Positions 26,348 to 36,127 of a DNA stretch of 64,000 nucleotides are shown here, one piece after another. Position 1 is the stretch's first letter. Every line of letters starts with the position of its first letter. The stretch lies in contig JAGQDJ010000202.1 of the NCBI GenBank assembly GCA_022885665.1, positions 868,001-932,000 on the forward strand, written 5' to 3'. The stretch comes from Triops longicaudatus. Lineage: Eukaryota; Arthropoda; Branchiopoda; Notostraca; Triopsidae. A program made the position numbers and the translations under genes. The notes under the pieces are model-generated. The model made no database searches. It saw only the letters and a list, made by a program, of their open reading frames with translations, and was not told the origin of the DNA.

Positions 26348-26843
26348 TTTCTGAGTATTCGTTTACGTCTGTCGCAATTTACTATTCTATATTACATTTG
26401 TTCAATACCCGAGCCATGCTTATTCAAAACATTCCGAACTCCACGTGTTCTTTCTTCGCCTAGTACGACGACTATCATTGGTTTGCTCGCATTGAACAGC
26501 TTTCCCGCCTTTTTTCGCTTTACCCAAGCAGAAATTCAATGCAGTTTCTCACGAAATAGTCATTCAGCTATGAGCTTTATTTTATTGACAATCCCAGAGA
26601 TAATCAACCTGTCTGTTTTTAATTAAATTATATGTACATCCAAATACAAATGACGCATTTTTTGCATACTACTAGCCATTTTCGGGTTATTGGCAAGTGT
26701 TTCTTTTTTACTTTCGCTCAAAATTTGTCAAGATTGAAGTACTTTACGATTTATAATGTAGCGAATTGGAATGTGCTACGCATTTATTTTATACTTAAGT
26801 AACTACTAATACATTTGTTTTATTACTAGATTACTTTAACAAT
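26348..26843. other. Spacer between DUS4L and the DEG/ENaC gene
   Basis: This 496-bp gap contains the DUS4L upstream region and the 3' flank of the channel gene. A reverse-strand AATAAA (TTTATT at 26783-26788) lies about 55 nt past the channel stop codon and is a likely poly(A) signal. Nothing else is visible. Confidence 0.5.
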
Positions 26844-28944
26844 CTAGTATTCTAAATAATTATTGAGGTTTGAAATCTTTGCAGTATAGCTGGTGAGTGA
26901 GCCATGGCTTAGAGCAGAAAATTCGTACATTTTAATTAAGGGAGCTACCGACCTAACCTCAATACACAGCGAATAAAGAAAGCTAAAATTTCCATGATTG
27001 AGATTAGGCTAGCACCAAGGAAAAGGCCCAAATTACCGCCGACATCGCCTAGTATATAGGTTATAATGTTTTTACTATGTAATTCTGATATAAGATGTGA
27101 AGTTACCTAGGAACTTGAGCCAAGTATTGACATGGATAACTTCCACTCGGTATTCAAAAGTTGAATAAAAGAAGTGCAATACAACGTGGTCCGGGCTATG
27201 AGACAAAAATTCAGATATTAGTAAACATATGTTACATAGAAATAAAATAAATAATCTAAAATACATGTATTACATAGTAATATTTTTGTCCTGATTCACG
27301 TGCTCCAAGTATTCAGTGTTAAATGCTGCATAACTTGGGGACAGGTGATAAACTTCTTTTATGCACTCAATAGGACACTGATTTTTGGGAACTGTAAGAA
27401 ATGGTTATTACTTTTTTCCATAGACACGCTACTATAAGAAAATTACTTTTCGCGAAAAGGCTTGAATTGAGTGTTAAAATGGTATTTGGCTCGCATAGTT
27501 CGATGGAAAGATTACCTTTGCCTGTTATAATTTTAGTTGTTAAGCTTTAATCATGGGGACTCGATTAACACAGGTTAAACTTACTTTCATAATTGTAAAA
27601 CATTGCTGAACAGTTGCGATTTTGCCTATATATTTGTTGGCGGAAAGCTGTGTGGCAGTTTTCAGCAGTGTAAAAATCGTAGTCCGGTGTGTACAACGTT
27701 CGATAGTCCAAATCGTCAGTAGCCACGCAATCGTAAGGGGCCAAGTAATTACCTTTCAGCTCGGTATTGTCGATCTAGTTAAATATGTATGCAATGCGTT
27801 TTCATCGAATTGAATGTTACTCTAAACTCTTACGACAGTTTTCGATATGGGTAATGACACCCAAGTGTTAGGCATAGCGAAGCGTCCCACTCTATGAAGA
27901 ACAGTTTCAATGTGGTCAGCAGGACTAGAAACACCATAATATGTGCCTTTCTGCAAGATATAGTCCCGTTTAATGAAACTTCGATTGAATACTATTTTCA
28001 AAAAAGTTGTCAATAATAGATTCTTTTTGTTTAGAGCTTTCTAACGTATGACATCATCCATATTAGGAGTTGTGTAAACAATGAATCCAGCATCTCTCGA
28101 TACATATAATTGTTTCGCGGTCTTTCCGTGGGTCGTAATACAGCTCCCAAAGATGCTAACGTAAGTCTTTGGGCTGAAGAATAGACTGCAGCACTTTTCG
28201 GATCTGTACGTTTCGTCTTCCTTGGTGCAATAATTAACAATGTCTCGGCACCTATGAATTGGGTCTTTTTACTTGACTGTTTTCAGAAAAAAAAAAGGAA
28301 AAAGGAGAGAGAGTCTGCAGGTTCTGTTACGTCAGAGCTGTTCGAGCAATAAGTTCAGACATCGTCAACGATCGGTTTGCTAAAATTTCGTCGAACTCTG
28401 TTTTCAACTGTTTTTTCAGTTTGGGGTTTTTTCTCCAGTAAGAAACCAAGTCTGCACTATGAGAAGTAGCCAAAGTCAAATATGTAGCCATTGAGTCATC
28501 AAAACCTAAGTCTACACAAACGTTGATCTTTCGATTTTGTTGTTACAAAAGCGAGTATTTGTATGAAATCTCACCTCGAAGTCTCTTCGCACTGAAAATG
28601 GAAGGATCGCAGATATGAATATCTGGTAAAAGCATACCGGTACCGTCTTCGTCACCATCTCGTTCGAGAAATTCGGTTGTCAAGCTTCCGCTAACCAAGC
28701 TACTCACATTCTTGTAGACTAGTACGATGAGAATTGCAGCGAGAGTAACGACCACTAAAGCCCAAACAACTCGTAAGCACTTGACTTCCCCGTCATCCAC
28801 AATATGGGCGAAACCATGATTAGCTGTTGTCCGGCAGAAATAGTTTAACTCGTCTATATTTCCAAGTTTGCGTTTTTTATAAAAAGGAACTTGAGGTCGC
28901 TCCTTCAAAAATTCCTTGACCGCTAGTTCTCGTGTCCGAAACAT
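26844..28944 (-). CDS. DEG/ENaC (amiloride-sensitive/ASIC-like) sodium channel subunit
   Basis: Members are trimeric, amiloride-sensitive cation channels with two membrane spans and a large Cys-rich extracellular loop. Nine exons, approximately 28575-28944, 28331-28511, 28046-28251, 27834-27991, 27585-27774, 27275-27391, 27107-27195, 26958-27048 and 26844-26907, give about 488 residues. The cytoplasmic HG gating motif is present as TTANHGFAHI. TM1 is about residues 57-77. Extracellular cysteines follow, including DIVNYCTKEDETYRSEKCC and FGSC. The conserved pore and TM2 block reads GDVGGNLGLFLGASLISIME, with GAS at the selectivity-filter position. The last, 21-codon exon is the least certain: it fits the phase but has no conserved motif. 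One edge of the sixth exon is off by one base in my count. Arthropods have many such genes (pickpocket family); the ligand or stimulus cannot be told from sequence. Confidence 0.92.
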
Positions 28945-29982
28945 GTCTCAGAAAGCTTCAACTAAACCGAAAACGTTTTCAGCTCGATACAGAGGCCCTG
29001 TCGGCTCACTAAATGTGTAATTATTTCCCATGCATGGGAAGATGAGCGGGAGAGTCGGACATAAGTTGTAATTACCATACCAAAAATGAGCGATCAAAGG
29101 GCAATGTTGCACTTTGTATGACATGTAGGTGCTAGAAACGTCAGCAAGGTGTATTACGACTAGACACGAACTATTCGATTACGAACTTTAGTTTTTCGTG
29201 TGTATTAGCTATGAAATTAAATAATGTCCCAAAAAAATAACGCTTACAAAATTAACAATTAAACAGATGGCGTCTACTACGAATAAGCTCTGGTCCGTTT
29301 GCCTTCGCTCTCGATTTAATCGATGCATGTTAGTATAGCTCGAATACACAGGTATCAGCTAAGTAGGGGCGCGACAGCACATTTCGGATTTACCGTAGAA
29401 AATTATAACTATTGAACTACAAGTGTTTTGGAAATGGAAAAATAATCAGGCAATTAGTGAACATGACGAAGGGCACACTTGGAAAATTTCGTCGATAAAG
29501 AGTAACATATACTTGAAAAAAATAAATAAAAACTGATTTTGCGATTTTTTCTACAAGAAACGGGTCTCACGTTGTCACGTTTGTAGCTTTTTTGCAATTT
29601 ATTGCCTAGTTTGTTACTTCTTCTTCCCCTTGTACACAACAATCTAAATTAAGACTAAGTCTCCATTTCACTTCTTGTCAACTTTCCATAGAATAAATAA
29701 ACTCTTCGACGTTCCCTTCGCGGCCTAATCTACATGAGTCATTGCTGTGAATTTCGATGTGAATGGGGAAAACCGTGCCACGTGTTTTCGCACTTGGCCA
29801 TAGCCTAGTAGGAAGAGCTATCAATGTACCGAGTTCGTATTCTTATGTTTACACCATTGCGAACTTGTAGAATGTTTTGGTTGTGTTTTGAGGGCGGTAA
29901 AAACGCGAGGCCAACTTAGTGTTTATCCTGTCAGTGGTTATTATTCCAGCTTGTCGAAATCTCTCTTCCACTGTGTCCCATC
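28945..29982. other. Divergent intergenic region, DEG/ENaC and TMEM115
   Basis: This 1.04-kb stretch separates two divergent start codons and should hold both promoters. I see no gene, RNA or clear repeat in it. Confidence 0.5.
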
Positions 29983-31459
29983 ATGACGAACCCGCGCGTT
30001 ATGAGTCGTAACCTCCCGTTTCTAAAACAGCAACTTTCTGCCTTATTAGGCACGACGAGTCTTTCTGTCAAGTGCATATGTTTGGTCATCTTCTTATGTT
30101 ACTTCCTGTCCTATTCGGAATTTGCCGTCCTCTGTACTACTATAACGCCCGCGTATATCTTTTCTAAATTCTGGACATTATTCACCCACTGTTTCGTGGA
30201 ATTTCATCTCTGGGAAGTCTGCGTGGATATTACAACCGTTGGACTGTGTGGCAAATTGATCGAGCCGTTATGGGGTGCTTGGGAAATGATGAAGTTTTTT
30301 GCGTTGATTAACCTTGGTTCAGGCATTCTTAGCACCTTTTTCTACATGGTGTTGTACATGGCGACCCAAAACACCGAAGTTCTCTTTGATATTCACATCC
30401 ATGGTTTAGCAGGATACTTAGCTGCCGTGGCTGTCGCAGTCAAGCAAATGATGCCAGACCACGTCTTACTGCGCACCCCGTTAGGCAAACTTACGAACAG
30501 AAACGTGCCTTTGTGCGTTTCCCTAGTTTCCATCCCTTTATGGCTCATTGGAATCTTAGAAGGAACCTATCCAACCATGTTCATGTCTGGTGTGCTGATT
30601 AGTTGGGTTTATTTAAGGTTTTACCAAAAGCACAGTAACGGTACGAGGGGAGATATGGCCGACAATTTTACCTTTGCTAAGTATTAAATATAATCTGATG
30701 TATTTATTGATTTTCATCCAATTTTTTTTTTTTCACTTCTAGCTTCTTCCCCAATGTACTTCAACCGCCAATGGAAATGGTAGCGAATGTGCTTTACAGT
30801 CTCTTAGTGCGCCTGAAAGTTTGTCGGAAACCTGTTCGAAAGTATGACGTAGGTGCACCAACAGCTATCACTATTAGTTTACCCGGTACTGAACCTCAAG
30901 ACGCCGAAAGAAGACGGTAAAAATGGATAAATAAGGAATAAAATATAATGTATCCCACTTTGTCAGCTGGTCTGGACCGAAGGTAGTTCTCAAGCCGGTT
31001 AAGTGGCAAAATCAGATTCACATGTTAAGGGCATTCGAGTTTAATGTGTTGCTCTAGCTCAACCTTTCCAACTTTGTTTGACTGTCTTAATTTGTTTGTC
31101 TATATCATGTCTTTTGTTTTATTTACTTGTTTTATTCCATTGTGTGTTATTTAGTTTTCACTGTATTAATCATGTTCACTGCCTGTATTTAACTACTACT
31201 TTCTTTCCCACATAGGCAAATTGCTTTGAAAGCATTGAGTGAACGGTTATCGAAATCCGATACTCAGCCAAATTGGCCGTCTTTGGAGGCTCGGAGTCCG
31301 CCACCTCCACCACTTCCGTCCACTTCCAGTGTTGGGTCGAAAGTAGGATCACGTGGGAACACAGCTGAGGTGGGAAAACCATCGCATTCGAGCATTGTCG
31401 CAATTCATTTTGAGGGTGATAAGAACACTGAATCGACAGCTGGAATGAAATCTACATAA
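29983..31459 (+). CDS. Transmembrane protein 115 (rhomboid-fold Golgi protein)
   Basis: TMEM115 is a Golgi membrane protein with a rhomboid-like fold but no protease function; it has been linked to retrograde Golgi-ER traffic. Three exons, 29983-30680, 30743-30916 and 31216-31459, give 371 residues (human 351). Exon 1 holds several hydrophobic spans and the signature stretches LIEPLWGAWEMMKFF and IHGLAGYLAAVAVAVKQ, then WVYLRFYQKHSNGTRGDMAD. Exon 2 encodes the very conserved RKYDVGAPTAITISLPGTEP block, and exon 3 continues with QIALKALSERL. The C-terminus adds a Pro/Ser-rich tail longer than in human. The start ATG is the only one placing a short cytosolic N-terminus before the first membrane span. 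It is convergent with CBLL1 about 1.5 kb downstream. Confidence 0.95.
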
Positions 31460-32966
31460 GATAAAGGGAGTACGAAACGGGAAGAAAAGGAATTTGGATT
31501 CATTCCCGTAATCGTCCGCTAGTTATGTCACGCATTCCTTCCCTGAGTAACTAGCATGTCTCGTGTGTTTCTAGTTCTTATGTACCCCTTTTGAAAGAAA
31601 AATGATGACCTGCAACTTTTCAGTGCCTGGGATACGCGAATTGAAAATTAAGAATATAGGAAAGTAAGTGTTAGTGAAACAAAAGAGAGAAAGAAACAAG
31701 AGAGAATGGTGTATTGTTCAAATGAATATGATAAATTGTAATTTCCCTGTAACTATATTTTTTGGAGAAAAGTCAAGTGGCTTTAGACAAATGTGGTGGA
31801 GGGGTGTATGTGTGCTGTGCCGTGCAGGGGACTAGTCTGGAAACGCCCCCGTTTTAATAACAATACGAGACTAAGTATGTTCTTGTGTAAGAAAGATAAA
31901 TTATGTGAACTGGAATCTATTGCAGTAAAAATTAACTTTAATCTGATCCTTTGAACGGATACGTGTAAACCAAACCGTTTGTTGAGCAATGACTGTCAGG
32001 CCTGTTGATCCAGAAAACGGTTTGTCCGATGATCTTTATCTTGTGCCTCGATAATCGTCTGTCCGCCAGATTTTTTTATTCCAGAGTTACGCTGATCGTT
32101 CCGAAATGTCAGGATATGTAAAACTCGATGCAATTTTATTTTTACACATTTCTTGGACGTTCGTAATCGTCATCCTCTTCCAACGTTGCCGGTAAACGGA
32201 GCGTAGACGATTACTCTGAACCTTTTAGCAAGGTTGTACGGAAATCCGGCTTCTAGCGCAACAAAATCATACAATTACTCTCCCTGAACCAGGCAGACGT
32301 TCGCTCTTCGGAGAGAATTATTTTTTTGTGTATGTGGAGCGGATCTCCGGTTCATAGAGAGATACGTACGCATACTGCACAGCAGGTTTTACTTAGAATG
32401 ACAACATGAGTGAAGGAGGAAAATAAATACCATTAATGGCCTTTACAACCCTTACGTACCTTAATTCTGTATTCTATTAATTCGTAAATTGCCTTATTAT
32501 TAATCCTTAACAAGGAACAATCCTAGTCGCCATATTTTGAGAAATCAATTACTTTGGGTTTAAAATGGGTGAAAAGTACGCGGATAGAAACAAGCAACTG
32601 ATAACTACCAAAAACGGCTTATGTCACCTTACGTTGTGCGAGCTTTGGTAGGAGGAGTTCTCACATTCTAGTAACTAACGCCAATTGCAAGCTAGAGTTC
32701 TTCGACAGGGGCACGAGTCAAATCGGTCAAGTTTCATAGTGCATTCGTTAAGCTCAGTTAAGTTAGGTTGCGCTAGTTTTGAAAAGTGCCGAGTTGTCCG
32801 ATTTGGTACACCGGTGTTTTGACTCGTGACCAAGTTTATGACATTAGACACACTTCCTTACACGACTTGTTGAACAGCTGAGCTTGACATACTATTTTCA
32901 ACCTTTTTATTAATATGCTCATACAAAACAACTATGAGTAAGACTTTTTAGTACATAATTCATAGT
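31460..32966. other. Convergent intergenic region, TMEM115 and CBLL1
   Basis: No gene is visible in these 1.5 kb. The left part should be TMEM115 3' UTR. A minus-strand AATAAA (TTTATT at 32906-32911) lies about 55 nt beyond the CBLL1 stop and is its probable poly(A) signal. Confidence 0.5.
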
Positions 32967-34415
32967 TTAACGATAATAACCCGATCCCGGCCACTGATTC
33001 CCATAATTAGATTGATCGTACTGCCCGGACGGCGGCGGAGGCTGTGGTGGGTTAGGCGGAGCTTGATACCCGGCATAATTCGCAGGATAATACGGCTGTC
33101 CGTATTGTAATGCCGCGGCAGCAGCTGCGTAATTGTAATTCGCCGCATAAGCTGCAGTCGTAGGCGGATTAGTAGCCGGTGGTAAGGTATTCGTGGGCGG
33201 AGCACTGGCGTATGGATTCACCGAGTACGCATTGCCTGTACTAGGACTGGATGAACCTTGTATCGGTACTGAAACCAAGTTAGTCCTCGTGTTTAACACC
33301 GGTATATGCGAGCCTAAATTGGGACTCGCAAACGTGCGCTGTGTTGATTCGATGCGGTTAAATGCGGGGTTCTGCAATAATGCATTAGTCACGTGGCTCA
33401 AGTTCTGCAAATTCGTCAACGATGGAAGGGTCGTTTTCAGTAAACTGATGGGTAAAGGTAACCGAGCAGGCAAAGCGGGTTCTTTTTCTTCTTTAGCGGC
33501 TTGGGCAGTAATTCGTAAATGACGGTGGCTTATATGAGCCTGTAATATAATTTTGAGTTTTAGTCTTCAGCACTTTTTCCCCCGGAATTATACTAAATTT
33601 TTGTACCTGTAAGTCGCGTTGCGACAAATAAGTTCGTCTGCAGCCGTCATTGCCATAACGACTTCCTCCATGTGTGCACATAAAGACGTTACCTAAGCCA
33701 GTCGGCTCCACCCGAGTTACTTTGTCATTGCAACGGGGACATTGTTTATCTTCTTTTTTGGCGCAAGTTAAGCAAAATACGTGTTTGCATGGTATCTGGC
33801 GAGAAAAAAATCAATTTTCATTCGCGCTGTTCTAGCTCTAGATTTTCTGTTATTTTTTTTACATGAAAAATAAAATGAAAAAGCAATACCATTCTTCCAT
33901 AGATCAGAATCGGTTTTAAACACTTGTCACAGCAATGGATCATCGGATTGAGAACTTTATCACCAATTAAGTTAACCGGATGATCCCAGTTAAGACGAAC
34001 CATTGGTTCGGGCGGTCCTCGATTTAACGTCGTGAATGTTGGGGCTTCTAACTGAGATATATCCGCTTCCAAGTCAACTGTAAGGTATTGAGAAATTTAG
34101 ATAATCATTAAGAAAAAATTAGACTTCCAATGATGAACTGACTTGGCTTGGGTTCTTCTACAGGCTCAGGTGCAGGAACTGGAACTGGGGGAGGAGACGG
34201 TGCCTTGTTTTGGTCAGGTACATCTTCGTCGTCACTCTCAATTATCTAAAAACATAACTAGTCTTAAACAAATGTCTACTGTGGAAAGTCTTATAATGGC
34301 TTACCGCTCTACCCCTAGTTTTTCCCACTTTCTTCCCTCTTCCACGTCCTCTCCCTCTGCCTCTACCTGTGGCACCACCACGCTTCGAATTACCTGGAGA
34401 TTCGTCAGGATTCAT
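32967..34415 (-). CDS. E3 ubiquitin ligase Hakai (CBLL1)
   Basis: Hakai is a RING-type ubiquitin ligase first known for targeting tyrosine-phosphorylated E-cadherin. It is also a stable subunit of the m6A methyltransferase-associated complex (with WTAP/Fl(2)d and Virilizer). Five exons, 34305-34415, 34143-34245, 33890-34077, 33607-33795 and 32967-33539, give 387 residues. The N-terminus is Gly/Arg-rich (RGG-like). The RING starts at CCDKCLKPILIYGRM, continues with PCKHVFCLTCAKK and ends with CPRCNDKV. The adjacent Hakai-specific zinc (HYB) region has FMC...GCRRTYLSQRDLQAHI then SHRHLR. Between MC and GC it carries a few more residues than I recall in human (THGGSRYGND). The C-terminal half is Pro/Ala/Tyr-rich and low complexity, as in orthologues. 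It is divergent from AMT across 282 bp. Confidence 0.95.
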
Positions 34416-34697
34416 TCTATTTTAACAACTTTATTTGGCTTCAAAACTATGTAAACAACACTTCTGAAAGCTTTTTAATCGCCATTTCCTTCAGTATCGC
34501 TGTAAATCGCCGGTGTCCGATAACGTTTTTATCGATAGAGACATGTAAGCTGATCGCTTTTCAACGGTTCTCAGATCAAAGTTCACATTTCACGAGCATT
34601 GTGATAAACAAACGTGCATTGTAGGCTTGTTTAAGACGCCACGGAAAATATCTTTTAAAAATTATTTGTATTTAAGTGAATTTTGTTAACTAAAGCC
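34416..34697. promoter_or_regulatory. Bidirectional CBLL1/AMT promoter with a DRE-like motif
   Basis: Only 282 bp separate the start codons of CBLL1 (-) and AMT (+), so one region must drive both. It contains TATCGATA at 34530-34537, identical to the core DRE site bound by DREF at many Drosophila housekeeping promoters. I see no clear TATA box at a good distance for either gene. Function is inferred from motif and position. Confidence 0.5.
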
Positions 34698-35942
34698 ATG
34701 CAATCGTGCATCCGTTTATCCTGTGCCAAACCCTCACAGTCTTTCTCAGTTTATCCTCGTTGCTTCAGTAATACTACCTCAAAATGCTCTACAGCCGCCT
34801 CGGAGCCACCCAAACCTCACAAGACTTGCCTGTACGATCTTCACCTTAAGTATGGTGGCAAGATGGTCAACTTTGGTGGCTATCTTATGCCAGTCCAATA
34901 CGGTGCTGAAGGTATCGCCTTTTCGCACAAATTCACACGCAGCTCCTGCAGTATCTTCGATGTCTCTCACATGTTGCAGTCCCATTTACACGGCGCAGAT
35001 CGCATTGCCGTCTTAGAAAGCATCATGGTCGGGGATGTTGCTGCTTTAAACAACAATCAAGGCACGCTTTCCGTGTTTACCAACCAGAAAGGTGGTATTA
35101 TCGACGATTTTATCGTCAGCAAAACGAAAGATTTCCTGTATATCGTCTCTAACGCTGGTTGCCGGGACAAAGACTTGGCTTTGTTCAACCAAACCGTCCA
35201 GAACGCAAAATCCCAGGGCAAAGACGTTGAATTGGAAGTATTAGACAATCGAGGCCTGTTGGCCGTTCAAGGCCCTTCGATGGTTTCAGTCGTGCAGCCG
35301 CATGTTGATGTGGATTTAAATCAATTGTATTTTATGAATACCGTTGTAGCTACTGTTTGCGGCGTTCCTAACTGCAGAATCACCCGCTGTGGCTACACCG
35401 GTGAAGACGGAGTGGAGATATCCGTTCCCGCTGAAGCGGCAGCCGACATTACGGAAAAGTTGCTCGAAAACCCGCAAGCCAAGTTAGCCGGCTTGGGCGC
35501 GCGTGACTCGCTAAGATTAGAAGCTGGGCTCTGTCTCTATGGCAATGATATGAACGAAGATACTACACCAGTAGAAGCTTCGTTGCTTTGGTTGATCGCC
35601 AAAAGCCGACGAGCGCAAGCTAACTTTCCTGGAGCAGCTATAATTCTGGATCAAATCCAAAATCAAACATACCAACAGAAAAGAGTAGGATTTCTGTCCC
35701 AAGGGCCCCCAGCGCGAGCTCACACTTTGATTTACGACAAAGAATCGAACAAGACGATTGGAGAAATCACCTCCGGTTGTCCCTCGCCTTCTTTAGGCAA
35801 CTGGAATGTGTCTATGGGCTATATTGATAAAGCTAATAGTAAAATTGGGACGGAGGTCGTACTCGAAATTCGCAAGAAACCCGTCGTAGCCAAAGTAGCC
35901 AAGATGCCTTTCGTGCCCTCGAAGTATTATACCAAGAAATGA
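34698..35942 (+). CDS. Aminomethyltransferase, mitochondrial (glycine cleavage T-protein)
   Basis: AMT is the T-protein of the mitochondrial glycine cleavage system: it moves the methylene group from H-protein-bound aminomethyl to tetrahydrofolate, releasing ammonia. The frame is a single exon of 414 residues with a mitochondrial presequence (MQSCIRLSCAKPSQ..., basic and Ser-rich, about 35 residues). Family motifs are intact: YDLHLKYGGKMVNFGGYLMP, IFDVSHMLQ, NQGTLSVFTNQKGGIIDD, CGYTGEDGVEISVP, ARDSLRLEAGLCLYGNDMNE and the C-terminal KMPFVPSKYYTKK. I used the ATG at 34698; upstream in-frame codons are not ATG. Being intronless is odd for this window, where every other gene is split; this fits intron loss or an old retrocopy that is still intact. 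A poly(A) signal lies at 36122. Confidence 0.96.
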   Translation: MQSCIRLSCAKPSQSFSVYPRCFSNTTSKCSTAASEPPKPHKTCLYDLHLKYGGKMVNFGGYLMPVQYGAEGIAFSHKFTRSSCSIFDVSHMLQSHLHGADRIAVLESIMVGDVAALNNNQGTLSVFTNQKGGIIDDFIVSKTKDFLYIVSNAGCRDKDLALFNQTVQNAKSQGKDVELEVLDNRGLLAVQGPSMVSVVQPHVDVDLNQLYFMNTVVATVCGVPNCRITRCGYTGEDGVEISVPAEAAADITEKLLENPQAKLAGLGARDSLRLEAGLCLYGNDMNEDTTPVEASLLWLIAKSRRAQANFPGAAIILDQIQNQTYQQKRVGFLSQGPPARAHTLIYDKESNKTIGEITSGCPSPSLGNWNVSMGYIDKANSKIGTEVVLEIRKKPVVAKVAKMPFVPSKYYTKK

Positions 35943-36121
35943 GTAGCTATTGGCTTGAAACGTAACATTCCAGTGCCTTGACATTTCAACTGTAGAAACT
36001 TAATGTAAAGCTTGAGCTAATATCATAAAAAAGTACAAAGCTGTTAAATTATATATGACAGAGTGATATTTGGATTAGCGAAGAATATTAGATAGCATAT
36101 TTCTGTACTGAATACTTGTGG

Positions 36122-36127
36122 AATAAA
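36122..36127 (+). terminator. Poly(A) signal of AMT
   Basis: Canonical AATAAA about 180 nt after the AMT stop codon. Confidence 0.55.
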
